A stretch of 54,600 nt of DNA from Pseudomonadota bacterium (lineage in GTDB: Bacteria > Pseudomonadota > Alphaproteobacteria > Rhodospirillales > Casp-alpha2): assembly GCA_027624235.1 (NCBI GenBank), contig JAQBYB010000011.1:1-54600 (forward strand), in the 5' to 3' direction. Shown piece after piece: positions 16,540 through 24,421 of the stretch (the first letter of the stretch is position 1; each line of letters starts with the position of its first letter). Both the position numbers and the translations under genes were made by a program. The notes under the pieces were generated by a model. The model did not search any database, was not told the DNA's origin, and was given only the letters and a program-made list of their open reading frames with translations.

Positions 16540-17355
16540 ATGCTGGCTGAATGGTTCAAGCACCTGACGACGCCGTGCCCGGAACCGTTCAAGGCGATGG
16601 GCTATCTCAAGGAACTGATCAGTTTGGAGGCCCGGCATCGACGCTGCCGGGATGCCTGGTCGCCGCATCTCAAGGAATGCCGGCAACTCATCGAAAAAGC
16701 CGCGGGCGGCATCGCTCACCAAAAAGTGACGGTGTTGGGCTCCGGCCTGTTGTATGACATTCCCCTGGAATTCCTGGCCGGCACCTTCGATGACGTGGTG
16801 CTGGTCGATATCGTACACCTGCCGGCGGTGCAACGCCGCGTGCGGGCATTTGCCAATGTTCAGCTTGCCACCAACGACCTTACCGGGGTCGCCGAGGCGA
16901 CATGGGCGCACGTCCGGCAGGGCCGCACCGGCCCCCTGCCCGCACCACCCCAGGACCATGTCACCGATACCGGGCCGTGCGGCGATTCCGATCTGGTGAT
17001 TTCCGCCAACCTGCTGACGCAACTGCCGCTGATCCCCATGGGCCTGTTGCAACAAAAAGGCCCGGTCTATTTTGACGACGCGGCCAAGGCGTTCGCCCGG
17101 GACATCATCGACAGCCATTTGCAATTCCTCGCCGCCCTGCCCGGCCGGGTCTGCCTATTGACCGAAACCGAACGGGTCATTTTCGGCGCTCCAAACGGTG
17201 ACGAGATGATCGAGGAAATAGACCCCCTGTTCGGCGCCACGATCCCGGCATCGGGGCGGAAATGGATCTGGAACATCGCGCCCCGGCCTGAAATCAACCC
17301 CTACATCGATCTGCGCTTCCGCATGACCGGAATCATGGACTTGAATAATGGTTAG
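16540..17355 (+). CDS. unrecognised Rossmann-like protein, possible SAM-dependent methyltransferase
   Basis: A 271-residue soluble protein I cannot assign to a named family. The segment VTVLGSGLLYDIPLEFL (64-80), followed by DDVVLVDIVH (about 84-93), looks like strand-loop-helix motif I and acidic motif II of class I methyltransferases. DLVISANLLTQLPL near 145-158 fits motif IV. The N-terminal 60 residues are helical with Cys/His/Arg-rich stretches (ARHRRCRDAWSPHL). It begins 3 nt after mutL and is probably cotranscribed. Substrate unknown; association with DNA repair is suggested only by position. Confidence 0.7.
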   Translation: MLAEWFKHLTTPCPEPFKAMGYLKELISLEARHRRCRDAWSPHLKECRQLIEKAAGGIAHQKVTVLGSGLLYDIPLEFLAGTFDDVVLVDIVHLPAVQRRVRAFANVQLATNDLTGVAEATWAHVRQGRTGPLPAPPQDHVTDTGPCGDSDLVISANLLTQLPLIPMGLLQQKGPVYFDDAAKAFARDIIDSHLQFLAALPGRVCLLTETERVIFGAPNGDEMIEEIDPLFGATIPASGRKWIWNIAPRPEINPYIDLRFRMTGIMDLNNG

Positions 17356-17409
17356 GGTCGAAAATTAGACTTTCCCGAGCAATCCCACGAAATACGAAAG
17401 GCTGCAAGC

Positions 17410-17754
17410 ATGTCCAAAAATTACCCGGAAATGGCGACCGACCTCACTGCCTCCATCGCCCGCCTGCGAAAAGGCATCCCGGAAACCATGAAAGGGTTTT
17501 CGATGATGGCCGCCGCCGCCACCGCCGATGGCGCGCTCGACCCCAGAACCAAGGAGCTGATTGCCACCGCCATTGGCGTCGCCGTTCATTGTGATGGCTG
17601 CGTCGCGTTCCACGCCAGGGCGGCGGTTAAAAACGGCGCCAGCCGGGATGAGATGTTGGAAACCCTCGGCATGGCCATTTACATGGGCGGCGGGCCGTCA
17701 ATGGTCTATGCCGCCCAGGCGCTTGATGCCTACGATCAATTCGCCAAGAAATAA
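17410..17754 (+). CDS. carboxymuconolactone decarboxylase / AhpD-family protein
   Basis: A 114-residue all-helical protein. CDGCVAFH at 61-68 is the CxxC-x3-H redox site of AhpD-like members of the carboxymuconolactone decarboxylase family, so a peroxidase-linked or alkylhydroperoxidase-type thiol function is more likely than aromatic-ring chemistry. ATKELIATAIGVAVHCDGC-type spacing and the trailing GGGPSMVYA match the family. AAAGG precedes the ATG by about 9 nt. It is convergent with rsmD, only 3 nt separating the two stop codons, and no terminator is evident between them. Confidence 0.88.
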   Translation: MSKNYPEMATDLTASIARLRKGIPETMKGFSMMAAAATADGALDPRTKELIATAIGVAVHCDGCVAFHARAAVKNGASRDEMLETLGMAIYMGGGPSMVYAAQALDAYDQFAKK

Positions 17755-17757
17755 ACC

Positions 17758-18321
17758 TTAGCCGTATTTCAGAAACACCACCCGCGCGGCGCCGTAGGTG
17801 CGCTCATCAATGAGCTCGAACCCCCGTGGCGGCTCGAGCGCTTCCTTGGCCGCGACTTCGCAGACCACCACCGCGCCGTCGGCCAGCCAGCCCTTGTCCT
17901 TCAGCCCCAACAACGCCGGCACGACCAGGCCCTGGTCATAGGGCGGGTCCAGGAACGCCAGCTTGGCGGGAGTCTTGGCGGCCCTCGGCGGCGGCGCCAG
18001 ACTGCTCGCGTCCAGCTTCAGCAACGTCACCTCCCGGCTCAGGCCCATGGGACCGGCGTTCTTGCGCACCAGGGCATGGGCACGGGCCTCAACGTCGATA
18101 AATACGCCGTGGCCGCAGCCCCTCGACATCGCCTCCAACCCCAACGCCCCGGTGCCGGCGAAGACATCGAGGACCGTCGCGCCGTCGAAGTCGAACCCGT
18201 CAATGCCGTGGCTGAGAATATTGAAGATGGCTTCGCGAACCCGGTCCGCCGTCGGCCGCAATTCTTTTCCGTCCGGCGCCGCCAACGTCCGGCCCTTGTG
18301 GCGGCCCCCCACTATACGCAT
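17758..18321 (-). CDS. rsmD: 16S rRNA (guanine966-N2)-methyltransferase
   Basis: A 187-residue SAM-dependent enzyme that methylates G966 of 16S rRNA. The SAM loop reads DVFAGTGALGLE (52-63), and FLDPPYDQG at 123-131 carries the DPPY motif of N-methyltransferases. MRIVGGRHKGR is the standard family N-terminus, so the start at 18321 is right by homology. Unusually, this start lies inside the last copy of a 14-bp tandem repeat; four further copies upstream each carry an ATG, and the only good Shine-Dalgarno sequence sits in front of the most distant copy (see the repeat entry). Confidence 0.95.
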   Translation of the reverse strand: MRIVGGRHKGRTLAAPDGKELRPTADRVREAIFNILSHGIDGFDFDGATVLDVFAGTGALGLEAMSRGCGHGVFIDVEARAHALVRKNAGPMGLSREVTLLKLDASSLAPPPRAAKTPAKLAFLDPPYDQGLVVPALLGLKDKGWLADGAVVVCEVAAKEALEPPRGFELIDERTYGAARVVFLKYG

Positions 18322-18380
18322 GAGACTATTCGCATGAGACTATTCGCATGAGACTATTCGCATGAGACTATTCGCATGAG
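18311..18380 (-). repeat. five tandem 14-bp repeats carrying start codons before rsmD
   Basis: Five contiguous copies of ACTATTCGCATGAG (plus strand; first copy has one A for T). Read on the minus strand each copy contains an ATG, at 18377, 18363, 18349, 18335 and 18321; the last is the rsmD start. Any upstream ATG opens a 7-codon reading frame (Met-Arg-Ile-Val-Ser-Cys-Glu or -Val, stop), because the repeat itself supplies TAG. A GAGG sequence at 18386-18389, overlapping the end of the RluB-type gene, is 8 nt from the most distal ATG. The array looks like expansion of an original single unit, placing 56 bp between the ribosome-binding site and the true start. Confidence 0.85.
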
Positions 18381-18387
18381 TAGGGCC

Positions 18388-19167
18388 TCATTTCCCGGCG
18401 ACCTTTTTCGCCGGCCCGGTCCCCAACTGTTCCTTGAGCACCTTGCCTTTAATTTCGTCGATCTGACCGCGGTCCAGATTGCCCAGCTGAAACGGCCCAT
18501 AAGCGAGCCGGATCAGCCGGTTCACCTCCAACCCCAGATGTTCCATGATTTTACGGATTTCGCGGTTGCGGCCTTCTTCCAGTGACACCGTCAGCCAGGC
18601 ATTGGCGCGGGCCTGTTTGTCCAGCACCGCCTTAACCGGCGCGTAATGAACGCCCGACACGGTCACGCCTTTATTCAGCGCCGCCAGTTTTCTTATGTCG
18701 GGTTGGCCGTGCACCCGCACCCGGTAACGCCGGGTCCAGCCGGTTTCCGGCAATTCCAACCGCCGCGCCAGTTGGCCATCATTGGTCAGCAGCAACAACC
18801 CCTCGGAATTCAAATCCAGGCGGCCGATGGAGATCACCCTGCCCATCGTCTCGGGCAAGCGGCTGAACACCGTCGGGCGGCCTTGCGGGTCGCCGTGACT
18901 GGTCACCAGCCCGACCGGCTTGTGATAACGCCACAGCCGCGTCGGGCCCGCCGTCGGCAACGTCTCACCGTCAACCTGGATGACGCTGTCGCGGCTGACC
19001 GTCACCGCCGGGGTCGCCAGCACCTTGCCGTCAACGACGACCCGGCCGGCGGTAATCCAGCGTTCCGCCTCACGCCGGGAACACAAGCCGGCGCGCGCCA
19101 TCACCTTGGCGATGCGCTCGCCTTTTTGGGCGTCCGGGGCGTCGGGTTTTTCAGGCTTGGCGTTCAT
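18388..19167 (-). CDS. rluB: RluB/RsuA-type ribosomal pseudouridine synthase
   Basis: A 259-residue rRNA pseudouridine synthase. An S4 RNA-binding domain (about 15-75, RIAKVMARAGLCSRREAERWI in two parts) precedes the catalytic domain. GRLDLNSEGLLLLTNDG at 115-131 contains the catalytic Asp118, and RNREIRKI near 210 is the second family motif. By neighbourhood (rsmD immediately downstream) and length this is the alphaproteobacterial RluB type acting on 23S rRNA helix 89, but RsuA or RluE specificity cannot be excluded. Start at 19167 follows the standard N-terminus; a 13-residue extension is possible but has no support. Confidence 0.9.
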   Translation of the reverse strand: MNAKPEKPDAPDAQKGERIAKVMARAGLCSRREAERWITAGRVVVDGKVLATPAVTVSRDSVIQVDGETLPTAGPTRLWRYHKPVGLVTSHGDPQGRPTVFSRLPETMGRVISIGRLDLNSEGLLLLTNDGQLARRLELPETGWTRRYRVRVHGQPDIRKLAALNKGVTVSGVHYAPVKAVLDKQARANAWLTVSLEEGRNREIRKIMEHLGLEVNRLIRLAYGPFQLGNLDRGQIDEIKGKVLKEQLGTGPAKKVAGK

Positions 19168-19249
19168 GGCCGCACTGTATGGCCCGCCAACAACAAGGGC
19201 AAGCAACGCCGACGCCCCATCCTTGGGCAGTCGCGGTAGGCAATATGAT

Positions 19250-19334
19250 TGTATATACAGGTTATTTTACACGCATTTAACTCATAAATACCGGATTTTT
19301 CCTATTCTAAATGGGCTTTTTATGTGTATATACA
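19250..19334. promoter_or_regulatory. AT-rich region with two identical TGTATATACA palindromes
   Basis: The 242-bp gap between the divergent RluB-type gene and tadA contains an AT-rich island (about 19240-19350), in sharp contrast with its surroundings. Two identical 10-bp palindromes TGTATATACA lie at 19250-19259 and 19325-19334, 75 bp (about seven helical turns) apart, an arrangement typical of paired operators. I cannot name a regulator. The island may also simply contain divergent promoters. Confidence 0.4.
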
Positions 19335-19409
19335 TTTGATCTTTAGACATTTTGCACCGACTAACCGGGCTCCCTTGACGGCGGCGTAGCGGCGAGGCAC
19401 CGTCCAGGC

Positions 19410-19865
19410 ATGCCTGAAACCAAGCCACCCCCGATGCAATTGGCGCTCGATCAGGCCCGCGATGCCGCCGGGCGCGGCGAGGTCCCCGTCGGCGCGGTCA
19501 TCGTCGATGTCGATGGCAAGGTGATCGCCCGCGCCGGCAACCGCACCGAAGCGGACGCCGACCCGACCGCGCACGCCGAAATGCTGGCGATCCGGGCGGC
19601 GGCGGCGGCGCTGGGCAGCCCCCGGCTCACCAATTGCGATCTATATGTGACGCTGGAGCCGTGCGCCATGTGCGCGGCGGCCATCGCCCACGCCCGCCTG
19701 CGCCGGCTTTATTTCGGCGCCTACGACCCCAAATCCGGCGGCGTCGAACACGGCGCCAAGGTGTTCGAGCACGCCACCAGCCACCACAAACCGGAAGTCA
19801 TCGGCGGCGTCCAGGAGACCGACGCCGCCACCCTGTTGCAGGATTTTTTCAAGGACAGGCGGTAG
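19410..19865 (+). CDS. tadA: tRNA(Arg) adenosine-34 deaminase
   Basis: A 151-residue zinc enzyme that deaminates A34 to inosine in the tRNA-Arg(ACG) anticodon, needed to read CGU/CGC/CGA. The cytidine-deaminase-fold motif HAE (His55, Glu57) and PCAMC (Cys85, Cys88) give the zinc site and proton shuttle. VPVGAVIVD (25-33) and AYDPKSGG match TadA rather than free-base deaminases. Preceded by the AT-rich palindrome region; no good Shine-Dalgarno is visible. Confidence 0.93.
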   Translation: MPETKPPPMQLALDQARDAAGRGEVPVGAVIVDVDGKVIARAGNRTEADADPTAHAEMLAIRAAAAALGSPRLTNCDLYVTLEPCAMCAAAIAHARLRRLYFGAYDPKSGGVEHGAKVFEHATSHHKPEVIGGVQETDAATLLQDFFKDRR

Positions 19866-20037
19866 CCTCGTCGCTCCCCCTTGACTCTCTTCCCCGGCAA
19901 GGCTATGTTCATTTTTTGTTCTTTGACATGGTGAATAGAAATACAGTTGTCCGCGCGCGGGATTGGGCTTTACCGCCACCCTGGTTACGCGCCGCTTCGA
20001 CGCGCCCGAGTTTTAGCAGCGGCGCACGATGCGCAAA

Positions 20038-20077
20038 ATGTAGACGGATGTAGACAGATGGAGACGAATGCTGACAA
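20038..20077. repeat. four degenerate 10-bp tandem repeats
   Basis: In the 264-bp gap between tadA and the DUF6352 gene the sequence runs ATGTAGACGG, ATGTAGACAG, ATGGAGACGA, ATGCTGACAA, four decaying copies of one decamer. No coding or regulatory role is apparent; the rest of this gap shows nothing I can name. Confidence 0.5.
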
Positions 20078-20129
20078 TTTTTTTGAGATTTGCCATAACA
20101 CAGGCGGGCGGCTCAAACGACCGCTGGCT

Positions 20130-21173
20130 CTACGATTCCGGCGCCAGTGGCAGGTTGACCAGCAGGTTCTGCGGCTTCAGGCGGACCTTGTTGTTCGCCG
20201 TCATCGATAGCCCCAGATAAACCGGCCGGCCGGCGATGTCGGAACGCATCAGGCTGGCGTCTTCGAATTCGAGCCGGAACAGGCTGAGCACGCGCTGCAT
20301 TCGGTCGTCCGCTACCTCATTGCCTTCGTACAGGTCATTGAGCAGGGAGGACGCATCGCTATCGAGGCCGACGTGCCAGACCCAGCGTTCGTCGTCGATC
20401 TTCTGGACCGGCTGTATGTTGACCTTGGCCTCAATGAAATGCGCGATCCAGGCCTCCAGCACGCGCGCCAGCGCATCCAGGCCCGGCCGCGCAAAGGTCA
20501 GGTCCAACACGGTGTCGAAACGCTCGTTACGGTCCCAATAGATGTCGGCGGTTTCCGGCTGCAACACATCGAGGTCGACCTGCTTCGGCTTGATGCCGCT
20601 TTCGCTGACCAGTTGGCCGAGACTGCCCATGCCCACCGTCGTCGCCAGCATTTCGATGATTTCCGTATCCCCCAACAAGATGCCGCCGTCGGCGACGGTG
20701 GCGGTCTGTTCGCGGAACAGCAGCTCACCGGCGCGGGCCTGAAACGGGTCGGTGGCGTCGTCCAGGATGTTGCGGACGATGACGTGGGCCATGTGGTCGA
20801 TGAACAGCCCCGGCAGGGTCACATCGCCGCCCTGAAACAGGCTCAGATAACATGCCTCCACCGTGTCGGCGGCCAGCAGCCGGTCGCGAAAGCCGAGCAT
20901 CACGCCGTAATTTTCCCGCGCGTCGGCATCGGCAAGCGCCGCCAGATCATCGGCGCCGACGGCGCGGGTGGGATCATTGAGGAGGCTCGCATGCAGGGCG
21001 CGCTCGGCGTCACAGGATTCGGCAACCGGCGCCAGTTCGGGGCGGACCAGATAAGCGGCGAGGAAGTCCTCGGTGACGACAAGCCGCCCGGCGTCATCCC
21101 GGTCAAGAAGCGTGAAACCGGAATTGGGCCACAACGCGGGCCGGATCATCCCGTCTTTGGTCAGGTTCGCCAT
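20130..21173 (-). CDS. DUF6352 family protein
   Basis: A 347-residue soluble protein. The N-terminal SGFTLLDRDDAGRLVVTEDFLAAYL pattern (in two parts), the ADADARENYGVMLGFRDRLL motif (about 83-102) and the C-terminal KPQNLL (about 336-341) are what I recall of DUF6352, a conserved alphaproteobacterial family of unknown function. No catalytic motif or membrane segment is visible. It follows the DUF1244 gene by 14 nt, so the two form an operon driven by the promoter before DUF1244. Confidence 0.78.
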   Translation of the reverse strand: MANLTKDGMIRPALWPNSGFTLLDRDDAGRLVVTEDFLAAYLVRPELAPVAESCDAERALHASLLNDPTRAVGADDLAALADADARENYGVMLGFRDRLLAADTVEACYLSLFQGGDVTLPGLFIDHMAHVIVRNILDDATDPFQARAGELLFREQTATVADGGILLGDTEIIEMLATTVGMGSLGQLVSESGIKPKQVDLDVLQPETADIYWDRNERFDTVLDLTFARPGLDALARVLEAWIAHFIEAKVNIQPVQKIDDERWVWHVGLDSDASSLLNDLYEGNEVADDRMQRVLSLFRLEFEDASLMRSDIAGRPVYLGLSMTANNKVRLKPQNLLVNLPLAPES

Positions 21174-21187
21174 GATCGGAAATGCCG

Positions 21188-21508
21188 TTATTTATTGTGG
21201 CCGCTGATCTTGGCGTGCAGGGGCTTGGTGTCCTCGAACTGGCGCTTTTGCTCGTCGGAGGACTCGGTCTGGTGGTTGTCCTTCCAAACGTCGTAGGGCA
21301 TGCCGTAGACGATCTCGCGGGCCTCATCGTAGGTCATCTCAAGGCCCTTTTCCTCGGCCGCCGCCCGGTACCATTTCGAAAGACAATTCCGGCAGAACCC
21401 GGCCAGGGTCATGATGTCGATGTTTTGGACGTCGGTACGCTTTTGCAAATGCGCGACCAGGCCGCGAAAAGCGGCGGCCTCCAGCTCCGTGCGTGTTTGC
21501 TTATCCAT
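21188..21508 (-). CDS. DUF1244 family protein
   Basis: A 106-residue protein with GFCRNCLSKWY at 37-47 and YGMPYDVWKDNHQ near 68-80, the invariant core of DUF1244, a helical family with a solved structure but no established function. The two Cys (39 and 42) are spaced as a CxxC and may bind metal or act as a redox pair. The C-terminal tail is charged. A strong GGGGAGGA Shine-Dalgarno lies 6 nt upstream, and a near-consensus promoter lies 50-80 nt further. First gene of a two-gene operon with DUF6352. Confidence 0.88.
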   Translation of the reverse strand: MDKQTRTELEAAAFRGLVAHLQKRTDVQNIDIMTLAGFCRNCLSKWYRAAAEEKGLEMTYDEAREIVYGMPYDVWKDNHQTESSDEQKRQFEDTKPLHAKISGHNK

Positions 21509-21529
21509 GATGGTTCCTCCCCTGTTGGC

Positions 21530-21549
21530 TATTTTCAGCCCGGAAAATA
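21530..21549. promoter_or_regulatory. 20-bp inverted repeat in the DUF1244 leader
   Basis: TATTTTC-AGCCCG-GAAAATA has perfect 7-bp arms. It lies between the predicted -10 box of the DUF1244 promoter and its ribosome-binding site, the place where a repressor dimer would block early transcription. It could alternatively form a weak leader hairpin. No regulator is identifiable. Confidence 0.35.
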
Positions 21550-21560
21550 AACATGCGATT

Positions 21561-21589
21561 TATATAGGCGGCGGAGAGAAAAAAACCAA
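21561..21589 (-). promoter_or_regulatory. sigma-70-type promoter of the DUF1244-DUF6352 operon
   Basis: On the minus strand TTGGTT (21589-21584) and TATATA (21566-21561) are separated by exactly 17 bp, a near-consensus vegetative promoter pointing toward the DUF1244 gene about 50 bp away. Confidence 0.5.
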
Positions 21590-21620
21590 GGCGCGTTACG
21601 CCAACAGCAAAACGCCAGTG

Positions 21621-22886
21621 CTAAACCGCCCGCCAGCCGATGTCGGAGCGGCAGAACCCTTCCGGCCAGTCGATCAGGTCGACCGCCTCATAGGCGCGCT
21701 TTTGCGCCGCCTTGACCGTCTTGCCGAGCGCCGTGACGTTCAGCACCCGGCCACCGTTGGCGAGGATGCGGCCATCGTCTTCGACGGTGCCGGCGTGAAA
21801 GACGACGACGTCCTTAAGCTTGCCGGCCGCATCAAGGCCCTTGATCTCGGAGCCTTTGTCATAAGCGCCGGGATAGCCCTCGGCGGCTATGACCACGGTC
21901 AGAGCAGCCTCCTTGTGCCATTCCAGCTTGATCTTATCCAACCGGCCCTCGGCACAGGCGAGCAGCATCTCCAGCGCGTCGGACTTGAGGCGCATCATCA
22001 TCGCCTGACATTCCGGGTCGCCGAAACGGACGTTGTATTCGATCAAATGCGGGCCTTTTTTGGTAACCATCAGGCCGGCATAGAGCACTCCTTTGTAGGG
22101 GCGGCCATCGGCGGCGGCGCCCTTGATCGTCGGGTTGATGATTTCATCCATGACCCGGGCCGACATTTCCTCGGTAATGATGGCGGCCGGCGAATAGGCC
22201 CCCATGCCGCCGGTATTGGGGCCTTCGTCGCCGTCGAGGACGGCCTTGTGATCCTGGGCGGCGACCAACGGCAGCGCCGTTTTGCCATCGACCAGAGCGA
22301 AGAAGCTGGCCTCCTCGCCGACCATCATTTCCTCGATCACGACCTCGGCGCCGGCATCGCCGAAGGCGGATTCGGTCATTATATGGTCAATGGCGGCATA
22401 GGCCTCGTTCTCGTTGCGGCACAGGATCACGCCCTTGCCCGCCGCCAGGCCGTCGGCCTTAACCACAATCGGCGCGCCTTTGACGCGGATGTATTCCTTG
22501 GCCGCATCGGGTTCATCAAATCGGGCGTATTCGGCGGTCGGGATTAGATATTTCGCGCACAGGTCCTTGGTCAGGCCCTTGGAGCCTTCATATTCCGCCG
22601 CCCTGGCCGATGGCCCGAAAGCCTTAACCCCGGCCGCATCCAGCCGGTCGACAAGGCCCGCCACCAGCGGCCCTTCCGGCCCGACGACAACAAATTCGAT
22701 GGCGTTGGCGGCAACGAAGTCCATGATCCCGTCAAGATCATCAACCTGGATGGGGATGGAGATGGCGACCCGATCGATGCCGGCGTTGCCAGGCGCGCAA
22801 AACAGCTCATCGCATTTCGGCGACTTGGCGATCGCCCAACACAGCGAATGCTCACGGCCTCCCGAACCGATCACCAAAACCTTCAT
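21621..22886 (-). CDS. purD: phosphoribosylamine-glycine ligase
   Basis: A 421-residue ATP-grasp enzyme making glycinamide ribonucleotide, second step of purine synthesis. [15 protein letters not shown] at the N-terminus (5-19), [11 protein letters not shown], the glycine-rich [14 protein letters not shown]-grasp loop and [12 protein letters not shown] near the C-terminal third are all canonical. AGGAGGT precedes the ATG. It is divergent from xseA across 71 bp; the gap on its downstream side holds the DUF1244 promoter. Confidence 0.97.
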   Translation of the reverse strand: MKVLVIGSGGREHSLCWAIAKSPKCDELFCAPGNAGIDRVAISIPIQVDDLDGIMDFVAANAIEFVVVGPEGPLVAGLVDRLDAAGVKAFGPSARAAEYEGSKGLTKDLCAKYLIPTAEYARFDEPDAAKEYIRVKGAPIVVKADGLAAGKGVILCRNENEAYAAIDHIMTESAFGDAGAEVVIEEMMVGEEASFFALVDGKTALPLVAAQDHKAVLDGDEGPNTGGMGAYSPAAIITEEMSARVMDEIINPTIKGAAADGRPYKGVLYAGLMVTKKGPHLIEYNVRFGDPECQAMMMRLKSDALEMLLACAEGRLDKIKLEWHKEAALTVVIAAEGYPGAYDKGSEIKGLDAAGKLKDVVVFHAGTVEDDGRILANGGRVLNVTALGKTVKAAQKRAYEAVDLIDWPEGFCRSDIGWRAV

Positions 22887-22957
22887 TGAGCCTACCTCCT
22901 GCCTTTTGTTAAGACTGGCTGGTTTCAGAATTCATTTCTATCATACATACTGTAATC

Positions 22958-24421
22958 ATGATTAAGCGTCCGTCTAGCATTGATGAAGAAAACGGTTTGG
23001 ACCTTGACGGCGATCAAGGCCCGGCCATTATGACGGTGAGCGAAATTTCGGCGCTGATGAAACGCACCCTCGAAGAGGAGTTCGCGTATGTCCGGGTTCG
23101 GGGCGAAATTTCCGGTTTCAAGCGGGCCGCCTCCGGGCACCTGTATTTCCGGCTCAAGGACGACAAGGCGGCTCTCGACGGGATTTGCTGGCGCGGCACC
23201 GCCGAACGATTAGGCGTCAGCCTCGAAGACGGCTTGGAGGTGGTGGCGACGGGACGCCTGACCACCTATCCGGCGCGGTCCAACTACCAGATCATCGTCG
23301 ATTCCATTGATGTGGCGGGCGAGGGTGCGCTGTTGAAGCTGTTGGAGGACCGCCGCAAGAAGCTGGCGGCGGAAGGTCTGTTCGACATTGAGGCCAAAAA
23401 GGATCTGCCGTTCCTGCCCGATGTCATCGGCGTGGTGACGTCGGAAACCGGGGCAGTTTTGCGCGACATCCTGCATCGCCTGGAAGACCGCTTCCCAAGA
23501 CATGTTTTATTGTGGCCGGTGACGGTGCAGGGCAACAATGCGGCCAAGGAAATCACCGCCGCCATCGAAGGTTTCAACCGGCTGACGAAGAAATCAACAG
23601 TGCCCCGGCCCGATGTGTTGATCGTCGCGCGCGGCGGTGGCAGCCTCGAAGACCTGATGGCGTTCAACGAAGAATCCGTGGTCCGCGCTGCGCACGCCAG
23701 CACCATCCCGCTAATCTCGGCGGTCGGCCACGAAACCGACACCACCCTGATCGATTTCGCCGCCGACGAACGGGCGCCGACGCCGACGGCGGCGGCTGAA
23801 ATGGCGGTGCCGGTACGGGCGGACCTTATCAGCCAGGTGGAAGACGACGGCGCGCGGCTGATCGGCGCCATCAACAGGATTGTCGTTGACCGACGCGGGC
23901 GGCTCGACGGCATCGCCCGGGGGCTGCCCGATCTCGGCCGTCTGGTCGAAGACTTCATCCAGCGGCTCGACGACTGGACACAGCGCCTTGGCAACGCCAT
24001 TCGCCACGGCATGCAAAACCGCCACGCCGAACTGGCGGGACTGGCGGCGGCGATCACCAACCCCCAACAACGGCTTGATCACGCCAAAGACCAACTGAGG
24101 CGGGAAGTCAGGGCGCTGAAGGCGGCGGGAAAAAACATCCTCGGCGACCACCGCCAGGCCCTGAAGCAGGCATCGGCGCTGATGGAAAGCTACTCCTACC
24201 AACGGGTGCTGGAACGGGGCTTCGTGCTGGTCGCCGACGCCGATAACAAGCCGGTGGTCTCGGTCGCAACCCTGTCACCCGGCCTGGATGTCACCATGCG
24301 CTTCCATGACGGCGAAGCCGGCGCCACCGTCGATACGGTCGCGGGCAAAAGTGCAAAAAAGCGTAACCCCGCTAAACGGAAGCCCGATCCGGACGACAAC
24401 CCCCAGGGGACGCTGCTTTGA
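22958..24421 (+). CDS. xseA: exodeoxyribonuclease VII large subunit
   Basis: A 487-residue nuclease subunit that, with XseB, degrades single-stranded DNA to oligonucleotides. An N-terminal OB-fold (about 25-125, VRVRGEISGFKRAASGHLYFRLKD in parts) is followed by the catalytic domain with GVVTSETGAVLRDI and ARGGGSLEDLMAFN. A coiled-coil stretch (about 300-420) holds the small-subunit sites, and a basic tail closes the protein. It has about 24 acidic residues before the usual family start (TVSEISALMKRTLEEEF), and no Shine-Dalgarno precedes the ATG, so an internal start is possible. xseB is not next to it. The TGA overlaps the TTG of the following gene. Confidence 0.95.
   Translation: MIKRPSSIDEENGLDLDGDQGPAIMTVSEISALMKRTLEEEFAYVRVRGEISGFKRAASGHLYFRLKDDKAALDGICWRGTAERLGVSLEDGLEVVATGRLTTYPARSNYQIIVDSIDVAGEGALLKLLEDRRKKLAAEGLFDIEAKKDLPFLPDVIGVVTSETGAVLRDILHRLEDRFPRHVLLWPVTVQGNNAAKEITAAIEGFNRLTKKSTVPRPDVLIVARGGGSLEDLMAFNEESVVRAAHASTIPLISAVGHETDTTLIDFAADERAPTPTAAAEMAVPVRADLISQVEDDGARLIGAINRIVVDRRGRLDGIARGLPDLGRLVEDFIQRLDDWTQRLGNAIRHGMQNRHAELAGLAAAITNPQQRLDHAKDQLRREVRALKAAGKNILGDHRQALKQASALMESYSYQRVLERGFVLVADADNKPVVSVATLSPGLDVTMRFHDGEAGATVDTVAGKSAKKRNPAKRKPDPDDNPQGTLL

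Noticed and set aside
15307-17124. 605-codon minus-strand frame opposite mutL and the following gene
   Set aside because: A shadow of the GC-rich coding strand: it spans two real genes with intact motifs and shows no recognisable domain. The same applies to the long antisense frames at 7684-9087 and 10209-11492.
18311-18380. CRISPR-like array
   Set aside because: The 14-bp copies are directly contiguous with no spacers; it is a simple tandem repeat.
19866-20129. Possible tRNA or small RNA in the gap after tadA
   Set aside because: No cloverleaf, T-loop consensus or clear terminator could be found; only the decaying 10-bp repeat is visible.
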